In this document: positions 33,766 through 43,697 of the stretch, piece after piece
Layout of the letters: the number at the start of each line of letters is the position of its first letter
How positions within the stretch are numbered: position 1 is the first letter of the stretch
Source: Paraburkholderia xenovorans LB400
GTDB lineage: Bacteria; Pseudomonadota; Gammaproteobacteria; Burkholderiales; Burkholderiaceae
Assembly: GCF_000013645.1 (NCBI RefSeq)
Contig: NC_007951.1
Span: 3,658,001-3,722,000, forward strand
Length of the DNA stretch: 64,000 nucleotides
Direction: 5' to 3'
The notes under the pieces: generated by a model
The model's database searches: none
What the model was told of the DNA's origin: nothing
The model's input: the letters and a program-made list of their open reading frames with translations, nothing else
Position numbers and translations under genes: made by a program

Positions 33766-34530
33766 TCAGGAGCGTGCGCCGAGACGCGCGGCGACCATGA
33801 TCGCCTTCATCTCGCGTACCGCGTTGTCCCAGCCGGCGAAGATCGCGTGCGCGACGATCGCGTGGCCGATATTCAGTTCGTCGATGCCCTCGATCGCGGC
33901 AATCTGCTGGACGTTCGTATAGTGCAGACCGTGGCCCGCATTGACCTTGATGCCGAGCGTCCTGCCGAATTCGACGGCGTGCACGACGCGCTCGAATTCG
34001 CGCTGCTGTTCGGCGGGATCGTGCGCTTCGGCGTAGCGGCCGGTGTGCAGTTCGATCACCGGCGCGCCGGCTTCGTGCGCGGCGCGAATCTGCGTTTCGT
34101 CCGGATCGATAAAGAGCGACACGCGCGAATTCGCTTCAGCGAGCTGCCTGCACGCGGCACGCACGGCTTCGAACTGGCCGGCGACGTCGAGGCCGCCTTC
34201 CGTGGTCAGTTCCTGACGCTTTTCCGGCACGAGGCAGACGTCGTGCGGCTGCACTTCGCAGGCGATGTCGAGCATTTCCCGAGTGACCGCGCACTCGAGA
34301 TTCATGCGCGTCTTCAGAAGTGGGCGCAGCTTGCGCACGTCGGCGTCGACGATATGACGGCGGTCTTCACGCAGATGCAGCGTGATGACGTCGGCGCCGG
34401 CCTCTTCGGCCATCAACGCAGCACGGATCGGATCGGGATACGAGGTGCCGCGCGCGTTGCGCAGCGTGGCGACGTGATCGATGTTCACGCCCAGGTCAAT
34501 CACATTCGGCGACGTAAGAAAGAAGCTCAT
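33766..34530 (-). CDS. pdxJ: Pyridoxine 5'-phosphate synthase
   Basis: The protein has 254 residues from MSFFLTSPNVIDLGVN, whose ATG overlaps the recO stop (ATGA). Family features: LGVNIDHVATLRNARGT, HLREDRRHI, ECAVTREML, LVPEKRQELTTEGGL, and NAGHGLHYTN near the end. It condenses 1-deoxyxylulose 5-phosphate with 3-amino-2-oxopropyl phosphate in vitamin B6 synthesis. Confidence 0.95.
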   Translation of the reverse strand: MSFFLTSPNVIDLGVNIDHVATLRNARGTSYPDPIRAALMAEEAGADVITLHLREDRRHIVDADVRKLRPLLKTRMNLECAVTREMLDIACEVQPHDVCLVPEKRQELTTEGGLDVAGQFEAVRAACRQLAEANSRVSLFIDPDETQIRAAHEAGAPVIELHTGRYAEAHDPAEQQREFERVVHAVEFGRTLGIKVNAGHGLHYTNVQQIAAIEGIDELNIGHAIVAHAIFAGWDNAVREMKAIMVAARLGARS

Positions 34531-35447
34531 AAGTTCTGCAGGTCGATCAGGATCTGGCGCGTCGCGAGCGGCGTGCCGCCAAGGTAAGTGTTGAGCAGAA
34601 AGCGCATCAGCGTTTTGCTTTGCGCCACGGTCTGCGCTCGATGGTAATCGTCCTGTTCCATGTCGAGCAAGGTTTGCCCGGCGATTACCGGCCATTGCGC
34701 GGGCAGATCGTCGGCGGCTTCACGTACGCCGCGCTCGGGGTCGAACACGTAGCGGCCTTCGGCCAGCACCGCTTTGCGCGCGACGGTGCGGTCCAGCGCC
34801 ATCGCGTAGCCGGTTTCGCGCAACAGCACGCGCTCGAACGAACGCAGCACCTGCACAGGCGGCTCGTCGTGCGCGAGACGCGTCATCGTGACGACGTAGT
34901 GATGGAACAGTTGCGGATGCGGGTCTTCGCGCGCGCAGAACTTGACCAGCAGTTCGTTGACGTAGAAGCCGCACAGCAGCGCACCGCCGGTGAGCGGCAA
35001 CATGCCGCCGACCCACTCGGCGCCGGTCAGCGTGCGCACTTCGGATTTGCCCGACCATGACAGCGCGAGCGGCTGGAAGGTCTGCAACACGCCGCGCAGC
35101 GCGGAGTGCGGACGCTTCGCGCCCTTCGCGACGAGCGCGAGACGGCCATGATCGCGCGAGAGCACGTCGATGATCAGACTGGTCTCGCGATACGGATAGC
35201 TGTGGAGAACGAAGGCGGGTTGCTCTGCGATCCGGTAGTCGGATGCGGGGGTGCGCGGCGCGCGGCGGCCCGGCGTTTTACGCGGCTCGCCTTCGGCGCC
35301 TTGAGCACTTTTGGCCGATGAAGATTTTCTGGTGCTACGAGCAGGTTTGGACGCGGGTTTGGACAGATCGCGTGCCGGCGCGGCCGGCTCCGGGTCGTCC
35401 GGGTCGGCGTCGGAATTCAGCGTCATCCACGCGTCATTCGTACCCAT
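34527..35447 (-). CDS. recO: DNA repair protein RecO
   Basis: The protein has about 306 residues from MGTNDAWM (starts at 35,453 or 35,426 also possible). A Ser/Pro/Lys-rich tail of about 70 residues precedes the OB domain (FVLHSYPYRETSLIIDVLSRD), then the helical RecO C-domain. The usual zinc cysteines of some RecO proteins are not evident. It works with RecR to load RecA on SSB-coated DNA. It overlaps era upstream and is coupled to pdxJ. Confidence 0.92.
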   Translation of the reverse strand: MGTNDAWMTLNSDADPDDPEPAAPARDLSKPASKPARSTRKSSSAKSAQGAEGEPRKTPGRRAPRTPASDYRIAEQPAFVLHSYPYRETSLIIDVLSRDHGRLALVAKGAKRPHSALRGVLQTFQPLALSWSGKSEVRTLTGAEWVGGMLPLTGGALLCGFYVNELLVKFCAREDPHPQLFHHYVVTMTRLAHDEPPVQVLRSFERVLLRETGYAMALDRTVARKAVLAEGRYVFDPERGVREAADDLPAQWPVIAGQTLLDMEQDDYHRAQTVAQSKTLMRFLLNTYLGGTPLATRQILIDLQNL

Positions 35448-36333
35448 ACGCACGGAGCCCGGCTTCGTTGTCGGCCCAGCCGCTCTTCACCTTGATGAAG
35501 GTTTCCAGATACACCGGACCGTCGAACAGCTTTTCCATGTCGAGGCGCGCTTCGGTGCTGATCTGCTTCAGCTTCGCACCCTTCTGGCCGATGATCATCG
35601 CCTTGTGCGTGTCGCGGTCCACCATGATGGTCGCGAAGATACGGCGCAGGCGCCCTTCGGTTTCGAACTTGTCGATCAGCACGGTGCTCGTGTACGGCAG
35701 TTCGTCGCCGGTCCAGCGGAACACTTTCTCGCGCAGGATTTCCGCAGCCAGGAACCGCTCGCTGCGATCGGTCAGGTCGTCTTCGCCGTAGATCGGCGCG
35801 CCTTCCGGCAGGAACGGCTTGACGGTCGCCATCAGGCGCTTGATGTCGTCGGGATGTTTCGCCGACAGCGGCACGATCTCGGCGAACTTGTGCAGCGCGC
35901 TGACCTGCTGCATGAACGGGAACAGCGAGTCCTTATCGGACACGCGATCGAGCTTGTTCGCGATCAGCAGCGTGGGCACCGACGGCGGAATCAGGTCGAG
36001 CACTTTCTGGTCGTCCGGGCCGAAACGGCCGGCTTCGATCACGAACAGGATCGCATCCACGGAAGTCAGCGTGGACGTGACCGCGCGATTGAGCGAACGG
36101 TTCAGCGCGCCGCTGTGCTTCGTCTGAAAGCCGGGCGTGTCGACGAAAATGTATTGCGCGTCTTCGAGCGTATGAATGCCCGTGATGCGATGGCGCGTGG
36201 TCTGCGCCTTGCGCGACGTGATACTGACTTTCTGGCCGACCAGCGCGTTCATCAGCGTGGATTTGCCGACGTTGGGGCGGCCGACGATCGCGACCATGCC
36301 GCAGCGAAAACCAGTGGGAGTGGGAGCGTTCAT
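35434..36333 (-). CDS. era: GTPase Era
   Basis: The protein has 299 residues. GTPase boxes: GRPNVGKS (18-25), DTPGF and NKLDRV. The C-terminal KH domain carries MIIGQKGAKLKQI for 16S rRNA binding. It checks maturation of the 30S subunit. It sits between rnc and recO with the usual overlaps. Confidence 0.96.
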   Translation of the reverse strand: MNAPTPTGFRCGMVAIVGRPNVGKSTLMNALVGQKVSITSRKAQTTRHRITGIHTLEDAQYIFVDTPGFQTKHSGALNRSLNRAVTSTLTSVDAILFVIEAGRFGPDDQKVLDLIPPSVPTLLIANKLDRVSDKDSLFPFMQQVSALHKFAEIVPLSAKHPDDIKRLMATVKPFLPEGAPIYGEDDLTDRSERFLAAEILREKVFRWTGDELPYTSTVLIDKFETEGRLRRIFATIMVDRDTHKAMIIGQKGAKLKQISTEARLDMEKLFDGPVYLETFIKVKSGWADNEAGLRAYGYE

Positions 36334-36387
36334 ATTCGGGCTACGGCAAGTTCAGATCGACACGCGCAATGGGCGCGCCGATGGCAA

Positions 36388-37674
36388 TCAATGGCCCGCG
36401 TCGGCGACGCGCGTTTGCACCGCGTCGGCTACGCCGGGTTCGTGTTCGGTCGGCGCGGCTGCGCCCGCTGCAGGCGCGGCTGCGCCAGGCGTGGCCTCGC
36501 GGTTGCGAAGTTTGTCGACGCCGCGCGCGGCAGCGGCTTCCGGTTTGGCTTCGGCCACTTTGGCTTCGGCCGCTCTGGTTTCGGTCGTTTTCGCGTCCGC
36601 AGGCTTTGTATCGGGTTTTTCAGCGGACTTCTCGGCGGGTTTATCCGCCGCTGCCGCTCCGGCTTTATCCGTGGACCTGTCGCCCGTGTGGGCGGCCGGC
36701 TTCTCTGCTTTCTCGGCCTTGTCGGCGCGTTCGGCTTTGTCCTGCCCGCTGTACTCCACGTGCGCGGCGCGAATCACGGCCAACGGTGCGGCTGCGAGGC
36801 CCAGCATGGGGCGCTCGCCTGCCGGCTCGGCCGTGGCCGCCGCGCGGGCTTCACCGCGCCCCGCTCCACGCTCGCTCTTGCGATCCGGGCTGCGCAAATC
36901 CAGCGCGGCTTGCACGCCAGTGACGCCGGGCACGATCTCCGGCTCGACGTTCTTCGCCGCGCGGGCACTTTTCGAGCGCTTGGGTTTGGCGACCATAGCG
37001 GGCGCCGCGGCCATGACCTCGTCGAGCGCTTTCTTGGCGGCCGCCTGCTCCGCGGCGCGCCGGCTCGCGCCGGAGCCGGAGACTTTCACCTCCAGCTTCG
37101 GCACCGTGCATTCGACTTCGAATTGCTGATTGTGCGCCGCACCATGTGTAGCCACGACCGTGTAAGTAGGCAGCGCGATCTTGTGGCCCTGCAAATACTC
37201 CTGGAGCAGCGTCTTGGCGTCCTTGCCAAGCGTGCGCGGGTCGATGTGATCGAGAATCGGCACGTAAAGACGCTTGATGACCGTTTGGGCGGCCTCGAAG
37301 CCGCCGTCGAGGAACACCGCGCCCAGCACGGCTTCGAGCGTGTCAGCGAGGATCGAGGGGCGGCGGAAGCCGCCGCTGCGCAACTCGCCTTCGCCCAGCC
37401 GCAAGCCCTCCGAAATATTGAGGGCCTGAGCAATTTCGTAGAGCGACTGCTGTTTGACCAGATTGGCACGGACGCGCGACAGGTCACCCTCGTCCAGTTT
37501 GCCGAAGCGTTGGAACAAAAGCGCAGCCACCGCGCAATTCAGAACGGAGTCGCCAAGAAATTCGAGCCGTTCGTTATGCGTGGAACTGTGACTGCGGTGC
37601 GTTAAAGCCTGGCGCAGCAATTCCGCATTGCGAAATTCGTAGCGCAGACGGCTTTCCAACGGAGATAGGGGCAT
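36388..37674 (-). CDS. rnc: Ribonuclease III with long C-terminal extension
   Basis: The protein has 428 residues, almost twice the usual 225. The catalytic domain has the signature ERLEFLGDSVLN (Glu38, Asp42) and ADTLEAVLGA; the double-stranded-RNA-binding domain is about 155-225. The last 200 residues are Ala/Lys/Glu-rich with AEK/ADK-type repeats and look disordered. Such tails are seen in Burkholderia. It processes rRNA and structured RNAs. Its mRNA joins lepB upstream and era downstream. Confidence 0.95.
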   Translation of the reverse strand: MPLSPLESRLRYEFRNAELLRQALTHRSHSSTHNERLEFLGDSVLNCAVAALLFQRFGKLDEGDLSRVRANLVKQQSLYEIAQALNISEGLRLGEGELRSGGFRRPSILADTLEAVLGAVFLDGGFEAAQTVIKRLYVPILDHIDPRTLGKDAKTLLQEYLQGHKIALPTYTVVATHGAAHNQQFEVECTVPKLEVKVSGSGASRRAAEQAAAKKALDEVMAAAPAMVAKPKRSKSARAAKNVEPEIVPGVTGVQAALDLRSPDRKSERGAGRGEARAAATAEPAGERPMLGLAAAPLAVIRAAHVEYSGQDKAERADKAEKAEKPAAHTGDRSTDKAGAAAADKPAEKSAEKPDTKPADAKTTETRAAEAKVAEAKPEAAAARGVDKLRNREATPGAAAPAAGAAAPTEHEPGVADAVQTRVADAGH

Positions 37675-37860
37675 GGGCAGAGTATAACGCGGGCGCCTGA
37701 CCCGGCGAAAACGCGGGACGGCCAGCGGAAAAAGCGTGGTGAAGCGAGGTTACCGCAGGATTTTAAAGTAGCGTGACAACACGCCGCGGTTCGTGTGACC
37801 TCCGTGAAGGTCCACTGCGGGCCAACCGCGCGGCGTGTCGTGCAATCAACGCATATGAAC

Positions 37861-38754
37861 TCAGTTGAATGAGCCGATGCGTTTCAGATTGCTGAAGTTC
37901 ATCCAGATAAAAAACGCGCGGCCGACGACATTGGCATCCGGAGCAAAACCCCAGTAACGGCTATCCGCGCTGTTATCGCGGTTGTCGCCCATCATGAAGT
38001 AATTGCCCGGCGGCACCTTGCAGATCACGCCGCGTGCGTTGTACGTGCAGTTGTCGCGATACGGATAATCTTCCGCGCCGACGATGAACGGCGGCACGGC
38101 GGGATTGTTCAGAATTGCGTTCTTGCGGCCGTCGAGATCTTCTTCGAACTGCTTCGCGTAGCCCATGCGCTCGTCGTCGAGATAATCGGGCAGCGGCGTT
38201 TCAGGTACCGGCTTGCCGTTGATCGTGAGCTGCTTGTCCTGATATGCGACGGTGTCGCCCGGCAGGCCGATCACACGCTTGATGTAGTCGACCGATTCGT
38301 CTTTCGGGTAGCGGAACACCACCACGTCGCCGCGCTGAAGCGGACGGCCCTCGGTGATCTTCGTGTTGCTGATCGGCAGACGGATGCCATAGTCGAATTT
38401 ATTGACGAGGATGAAGTCGCCCACCAGCAGCGTCGGCACCATCGAGCCCGAAGGAATCTTGAACGGCTCGACAACGAACGAGCGCACCACGAACACCACC
38501 AGAATCACCGGGAAAAAGCTCGCCGAATATTCGAGCCACCACGGTTGACGCAGCTTGTCGTCACGCAGACGCGCACGCGTCTGTGCCGCGTTCTCGTCGG
38601 CGAAACGCTCGCCGATTCGTGCCTGCTGGCGGTCGAACTCGTCGACCGCGGCTTGCGCCGCGCGGCGCCGTTGCGGCATGAAAACCAGTTTGTCTGCGAC
38701 CCATGCGACGCCCGTCAAAATGACGAGCACAAAAAGAATCAGCGCAAAATTCAT
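37861..38754 (-). CDS. lepB: Signal peptidase I
   Basis: The protein has 297 residues. Two N-terminal membrane segments (about 2-22 and 78-96), catalytic Ser104 in PSGSMVPTL, Lys159 in YIKRVIGLPGD, and box E MGDNRDNSADSRYWG. It cleaves exported proteins at the inner membrane. It lies 18 bp after lepA, the standard lepA-lepB operon. Confidence 0.96.
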   Translation of the reverse strand: MNFALILFVLVILTGVAWVADKLVFMPQRRRAAQAAVDEFDRQQARIGERFADENAAQTRARLRDDKLRQPWWLEYSASFFPVILVVFVVRSFVVEPFKIPSGSMVPTLLVGDFILVNKFDYGIRLPISNTKITEGRPLQRGDVVVFRYPKDESVDYIKRVIGLPGDTVAYQDKQLTINGKPVPETPLPDYLDDERMGYAKQFEEDLDGRKNAILNNPAVPPFIVGAEDYPYRDNCTYNARGVICKVPPGNYFMMGDNRDNSADSRYWGFAPDANVVGRAFFIWMNFSNLKRIGSFN

Positions 38755-38772
38755 AGGGTTCCGTTGTTCGTC

Positions 38773-40566
38773 TTATTTGTCTTCGACACGCAGAATGGCG
38801 AGGAAAGCCTCTTGCGGAATCTCGACCGATCCCACCTGCTTCATTCGCTTTTTGCCTGCCTTTTGCTTTTCCAGCAGCTTCTTCTTACGAGAAATGTCGC
38901 CGCCGTAGCATTTTGCCAGCACGTTCTTACGCAACGCTTTAATGTTTTCGCGCGCAATAATGTTCGCGCCGATGGTGGCCTGAATCGCCACGTCGTACAT
39001 CTGACGCGGAATCAATTCGCGCATTTTCGACGCCACTTCGCGGCCGCGATACTGGCTTTGCGACCGGTGCACGATGACCGACAGCGCGTCGACCTTGTCG
39101 CCGTTGATCAGCATGTCGACCTTCACCACGTCTGCCGCGCGATATTCCTTGAACTCGTAATCCATCGACGCGTAGCCGCGCGAGATCGACTTCAGACGGT
39201 CGAAGAAATCGAGCACGACTTCGCCCATCGGGATCTCGTAGGTCAACTGCACCTGACGGCCGTGATACTGCATGTTGATCTGCGTGCCGCGCTTTTGCGT
39301 GCACAGCGTGATCACCGAGCCGACATAGTCTTGCGGCATGTACAGATTCACGGTGACGATCGGCTCGCGCACTTCTTCGATCTTCGACGGTTCCGGCATC
39401 TTGGCCGGATTCTCGACCATGATGGTCGTGCCGTCGCGCTGCAGGACTTCGTACACCACGGTCGGCGCCGTGGTGATCAGGTCCATGTCGAATTCGCGTT
39501 CGAGACGTTCCTGCACGATCTCCATGTGCAGCAGACCGAGGAAGCCGCAACGGAAACCGAAACCGAGCGCCTGCGACACTTCCGGCTCGTACATCAGCGA
39601 GGCGTCGTTCAGCTTCAGCTTTTCCAGCGAATCGCGCAGCGCGTCGTACTGGTTCGCTTCGACCGGATAGAGACCGGCGAACACCTGCGGCTTCACTTCC
39701 TTGAAGCCCGGCAGCGGCTCGGCGGCCGGACGGTTCACCAGCGTGACGGTGTCGCCCACCTTCGCCGCGGCCAGTTCCTTGATGCCGGCGATGATGAAGC
39801 CCACCTGCCCGGCCGACAGCGATTCGAGATTCTTCGACTTCGGCGTGAACACGCCGATATGTTCGACCGGATACTGCGCGCCGGTCGCCATCATGCGGAT
39901 CTTGTCCTTGGGACGCAGCGTGCCGTTGACGATACGCACCAGCATCACGACGCCGACGTAGTTGTCGAACCACGAATCGATGATCAGCGCCTGCAACGGC
40001 GCTTCCGGATCGCCCTTGGGCGGCGGCACTTTGGCGACCAATGCTTCGAGCACGTCTTCGACGCCGAGGCCCGTCTTCGCGCTGCAGCGCGTGGCGTCGG
40101 TTGCGTCGATGCCGATCACGTCTTCGATTTCGGCGATCGCATTTTCGGGGTTGGCCGCCGGCAGGTCGATCTTGTTGAGCACCGGAATCACGTCGACGCC
40201 GAGTTCGATTGCCGTGTAGCAGTTGGCCACGGTTTGCGCCTCGACGCCCTGGCTCGCGTCGACGACCAGCAGCGCGCCTTCGCATGCGGACAGCGAGCGG
40301 CTGACTTCGTACGAGAAGTCGACGTGGCCCGGCGTGTCGATCATGTTCAGGTTGTAGACTTGCCCATCACGGGCCTTGTATGTCAGTGCGGCGGTTTGTG
40401 CCTTGATGGTGATGCCGCGCTCGCGTTCGAGGTCCATCGAATCGAGCACTTGGGATTCCATCTCGCGGTCGGACAGGCCGCCGCAGATCTGGATAATGCG
40501 ATCGGCGAGCGTCGACTTGCCATGGTCGATGTGCGCAATGATCGAGAAGTTACGAATATGATCCAT
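38773..40566 (-). CDS. lepA: Elongation factor 4 (back-translocating GTPase)
   Basis: The protein has 597 residues, the usual length. IAHIDHGKSTLADR (G1), DTPGHVDFSYEV (G3) and LNKIDLPAA (G4), followed by domains II, III, V and the LepA-specific C-terminal domain ending KKRMKQVGSVEIPQEAFLAIL. It acts on stalled ribosomes at high salt or in cold. The operon continues to lepB. Confidence 0.97.
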   Translation of the reverse strand: MDHIRNFSIIAHIDHGKSTLADRIIQICGGLSDREMESQVLDSMDLERERGITIKAQTAALTYKARDGQVYNLNMIDTPGHVDFSYEVSRSLSACEGALLVVDASQGVEAQTVANCYTAIELGVDVIPVLNKIDLPAANPENAIAEIEDVIGIDATDATRCSAKTGLGVEDVLEALVAKVPPPKGDPEAPLQALIIDSWFDNYVGVVMLVRIVNGTLRPKDKIRMMATGAQYPVEHIGVFTPKSKNLESLSAGQVGFIIAGIKELAAAKVGDTVTLVNRPAAEPLPGFKEVKPQVFAGLYPVEANQYDALRDSLEKLKLNDASLMYEPEVSQALGFGFRCGFLGLLHMEIVQERLEREFDMDLITTAPTVVYEVLQRDGTTIMVENPAKMPEPSKIEEVREPIVTVNLYMPQDYVGSVITLCTQKRGTQINMQYHGRQVQLTYEIPMGEVVLDFFDRLKSISRGYASMDYEFKEYRAADVVKVDMLINGDKVDALSVIVHRSQSQYRGREVASKMRELIPRQMYDVAIQATIGANIIARENIKALRKNVLAKCYGGDISRKKKLLEKQKAGKKRMKQVGSVEIPQEAFLAILRVEDK

Positions 40567-40830
40567 TCAGTACCGATCAAGCGAAAAAGGCGCGCTCGGA
40601 CAATAGCGGAGCACGCCTTGTAAGTAGGTGAAAAACCTATCTATTTTAGCCGAAAAGGCTATCGCCCGGCGCATCTTGCGAAGCTCGGGCGGAAAAGACG
40701 GCTCAGCAACTATCTTGCATGGGACCAGAGCAAGGCGCCGACGCGTCAACTCTGGTGGAGGGGAAACGAGTGAAACCCGGCGTGGATGGCGCAGCCTCCC
40801 TGCTGCGTTCAAGCCCTTCTTGAGCCAGGC

Positions 40831-41094
40831 TCAGGATGCTGCGGCGAGCCGGGCGACGAGCGCGGCACGAACCCGCGCCGCGTCCACGTGATAGTGACAC
40901 AGCTCGACGCCGTCACAGACCAGAACCGGCACCCGTTCGTTGTAGCGGGCTTCCAGCGTGGGATCGGTGTCGACGTCCACCACTTCCACCGTAGCGCCGA
41001 ATTCGGCCAGCAAGGGTGCGAGCGCGGTGCGCATGTCGTCGCAAAGATGGCACCACGCGCGCCCGTAGAGCGTGAGCGGTGCCGCCTTCGTCAT
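40831..41094 (-). CDS. Glutaredoxin-like (DUF836) thioredoxin-fold protein
   Basis: The protein has 87 residues with LYGRAWCHLCDDM (CxxC) at the start and the cis-proline loop ERVPVLV. Its ATG overlaps the mucD stop (ATGA), so it is translated with MucD. The target is not known. It is the conserved gene between mucD and lepA in beta-proteobacteria. Confidence 0.85.
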   Translation of the reverse strand: MTKAAPLTLYGRAWCHLCDDMRTALAPLLAEFGATVEVVDVDTDPTLEARYNERVPVLVCDGVELCHYHVDAARVRAALVARLAAAS

Positions 41095-42614
41095 TTCTGG
41101 ACGCTGCGCGGGCGGATCGGCACGAACTGCGTGTTATCGCCGCGGCGAACCAGCAGTGCCACCATCTTCTGCGAATCGAGGTGCGAACTCACGTCGTCGA
41201 ACTGCTTCGCGCTCGTGATGTCCGTGTCGCCCACCCGCAGAATGATGTCGCCCTTTTGCAGGCCGACACGCGCGGCCGGACCGTCCACGGCGTCGATCTG
41301 CACGCCGTTGCGCAGCTTGAGCGCCTTCAGTTGATCGGCAGGGATATCGCTGACAGCCACACCCAGCACGTTCGTGGCGCGCTGCTTCGGCACCGGCGGC
41401 TTCTTCTGATCCGCCTTGACCGTCTTGTCCGGCTGCATTTCGGCGATCGTCACCGGCAGATCGCGTGTCTGGCCCTTGCGCCAGATCGTGATCGTCGATC
41501 TGGTGCCCGGCTTCGTGTCGCCGACCATGCGCGGCAGGTCCGTCGCGGTGTCGACCGGATGGCCGTTGAACTTCAGGATGATGTCGCCCGGCTGCACGCC
41601 GGCTTTGTCCGCCGGGCCGCCCGGTTCGACGCTGCTGACCAGCGCGCCTTGCGCCTTCGGCAAGCCGAGCGAGTCGGCCACGTCTTTGGTCACTTCGCCG
41701 ATCGCCACGGCGATCCGGCCGCGCACGACCTTGCCCGACGCTTTCAACTGGTCGGCCACGCGCATTGCCTCGTCGATCGGAATCGCGAACGAAATGCCCA
41801 TGAAACCGCCGGTGCGGCTATAGATCTGCGAGTTGATGCCGATCACTTCGCCCTGCATATTGATCAGCGGACCGCCCGAGTTGCCCGGATTGACGGCCAC
41901 GTCGGTCTGGATGAACGGCAGATAGTCGCCCGTGTCGCGCCCCTTGGCGCTGACGATGCCGGCCGTCACCGTGTTCTCCAGCCCGAACGGCGAGCCGATC
42001 GCGACCACCCACTCGCCCACGCGAACCTTGTTCGAGTCGCCGATCGTAATGGTCGGCAGATTGGCGGCACTGATCTTCACGACGGCCACGTCGGTGCGAT
42101 CGTCCACGCCGATCAGCTTCGCCTTGAATTCGCGCTTGTCGGTGAGCGTGACGTAAATGGTGTCCGCGTCGTCGATGACGTGCGCGTTGGTCATTACGTA
42201 GCCGTCCGCCGACAGGATAAAGCCCGAGCCGACGCCGCTGTTCTGTTCCTGATCGCTGTTGTCCGGCGAATCCTGGCTGCCGCCGCTACCGCCGTTGTCG
42301 CCGCCGCCGCGGGGCGAGCCCGGTGAACCCGGGGATTGGGGCGACTGCGGCAACGGAATGCCGAAGAAGCGGCGGAAAAACTCCGACATATCGCCGTCGT
42401 CCATGCCCGGCGGCAAACCGCTACGGGCACCGCTGTTCGACACGCGCGTGGTCGTGCGAATGTTGACGACCGCCGGCCCGACCTTGTCAACCAGGTCAGT
42501 GAAGTCGGGCAGATTGGCGGCGGCGGGAGCGGCCGACGCCATATGCGGCACGAGCGGCAAACACGCCGCTACCACCGCGGCCGCGAGGAATTTGCGCACC
42601 GAGAAAGTCGTCAT
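41091..42614 (-). CDS. mucD: Periplasmic serine protease, DegP/MucD type
   Basis: The protein has 507 residues. A signal peptide (about 1-29, ending ASA) is followed by a Gly/Ser/Asp-rich linker, a trypsin-like domain with the triad in TNAHVID, DVAVVKI and GNSGGPL, and two PDZ domains. It degrades misfolded envelope proteins. Position at the end of the rpoE-rseA-mucB group matches the algU-mucABCD order of Pseudomonas. Confidence 0.94.
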   Translation of the reverse strand: MTTFSVRKFLAAAVVAACLPLVPHMASAAPAAANLPDFTDLVDKVGPAVVNIRTTTRVSNSGARSGLPPGMDDGDMSEFFRRFFGIPLPQSPQSPGSPGSPRGGGDNGGSGGSQDSPDNSDQEQNSGVGSGFILSADGYVMTNAHVIDDADTIYVTLTDKREFKAKLIGVDDRTDVAVVKISAANLPTITIGDSNKVRVGEWVVAIGSPFGLENTVTAGIVSAKGRDTGDYLPFIQTDVAVNPGNSGGPLINMQGEVIGINSQIYSRTGGFMGISFAIPIDEAMRVADQLKASGKVVRGRIAVAIGEVTKDVADSLGLPKAQGALVSSVEPGGPADKAGVQPGDIILKFNGHPVDTATDLPRMVGDTKPGTRSTITIWRKGQTRDLPVTIAEMQPDKTVKADQKKPPVPKQRATNVLGVAVSDIPADQLKALKLRNGVQIDAVDGPAARVGLQKGDIILRVGDTDITSAKQFDDVSSHLDSQKMVALLVRRGDNTQFVPIRPRSVQK

Positions 42615-42649
42615 ATCGTAGCAAGCCGAGGGATTCAGGATTCGGGGGA

Positions 42650-43693
42650 TTACTTCGGAGCTTTGTATTCTATGGCAGACGCAAATTGCTGCAATGTGGT
42701 CTGAGGCACTTCACCAAGCAGAGTAATCCAGAAGTCGCCGCGACGCTTGACGAGCACGTGCGTTGCGCCGCTGCTGCCCGCCCCTTCCTTGCGCGTGTTG
42801 TTCTCGACCGGCTCGACGAACACCGAAATGGCCGCGAGGCCGTCCGAGAACACCGCCTGATCCACCGGAATGGTCGGCTGGCCCGGATCGCGCGCAGCCA
42901 TAGGACGGCGCAGTTCACGAATTTTGCGGAAGCCCGACACCGTCGGCGTGATCTGCCAGCCTTGCGCGGCCATGTCAACCGGCTCGACCGGCGGATGCAC
43001 CACGGTCCACCCCGCCATATTACGAATACCGTTGACGATGCCGGCCTTGTCCACCGGCACGCCAATGCGAATCTGCGAAAACGACAGCTGCTCCAGCACC
43101 TGACCGCTCGGGTCGAGCGTCTGGGCACGCAGCAGAAGGCCGGTTTTCTTGTCAGCCCACAGCTTGTAGGCGAAGCGATAGGCGTCTTTCGGATCGAGCT
43201 CGATCACCTGGCTGTCGACACCGGCGACACGGTCGTCGCCAAGCAGCCTGGGTTGATAGACCGACAGCACCTGTTCGCCGCTCACGGCCAGCAACGCGGG
43301 GAACGAGTCCTTGTTCTGGCGCTTCTCGACAACGCACAGATGCCGCTCCGGCACGAACGTGTAGAGCTCTTCGTTATGGCGCAGCATTTTGCGCGGCTTG
43401 CCGTCGAGGCTTTCGAGCTGCTCGAATTCGCCGTCTGTACGCGTGGCATAGTGCGCAATGCGCGACGTCTGGACGAAATTGCCGCGCTGGTAGACGAACG
43501 CGCCCTCGTAATTTTGCTGCTGCGCGGCCTGATGGATGCGATCGAGCAGATCCGCGGCCGTGCGACGGGCGACGAGCGGATCGTCGGTTTGTGCAAAGAC
43601 CCGCGGTGTGGCGGACAGCAATACGGCTGCGCAGAACAGAAATGCCGGCAGCCGCCCCCAGATAGTCGTTTTATTCAACCGCGGAGTCTGCAT
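42650..43693 (-). CDS. mucB: Sigma-E regulator MucB/RseB
   Basis: The protein has 347 residues from ATG 43,693. A signal peptide (ending RVFAQ) precedes the two MucB/RseB domains: the LolA-like fold with NYEGAFVYQRGNFVQTSRI, and the C-terminal RseA-binding part. In the periplasm it protects RseA from DegS cleavage and senses mislocalised lipoproteins or LPS. It starts four bases after the rseA stop. Confidence 0.92.
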   Translation of the reverse strand: MQTPRLNKTTIWGRLPAFLFCAAVLLSATPRVFAQTDDPLVARRTAADLLDRIHQAAQQQNYEGAFVYQRGNFVQTSRIAHYATRTDGEFEQLESLDGKPRKMLRHNEELYTFVPERHLCVVEKRQNKDSFPALLAVSGEQVLSVYQPRLLGDDRVAGVDSQVIELDPKDAYRFAYKLWADKKTGLLLRAQTLDPSGQVLEQLSFSQIRIGVPVDKAGIVNGIRNMAGWTVVHPPVEPVDMAAQGWQITPTVSGFRKIRELRRPMAARDPGQPTIPVDQAVFSDGLAAISVFVEPVENNTRKEGAGSSGATHVLVKRRGDFWITLLGEVPQTTLQQFASAIEYKAPK

Positions 43694-43697
43694 CAAA

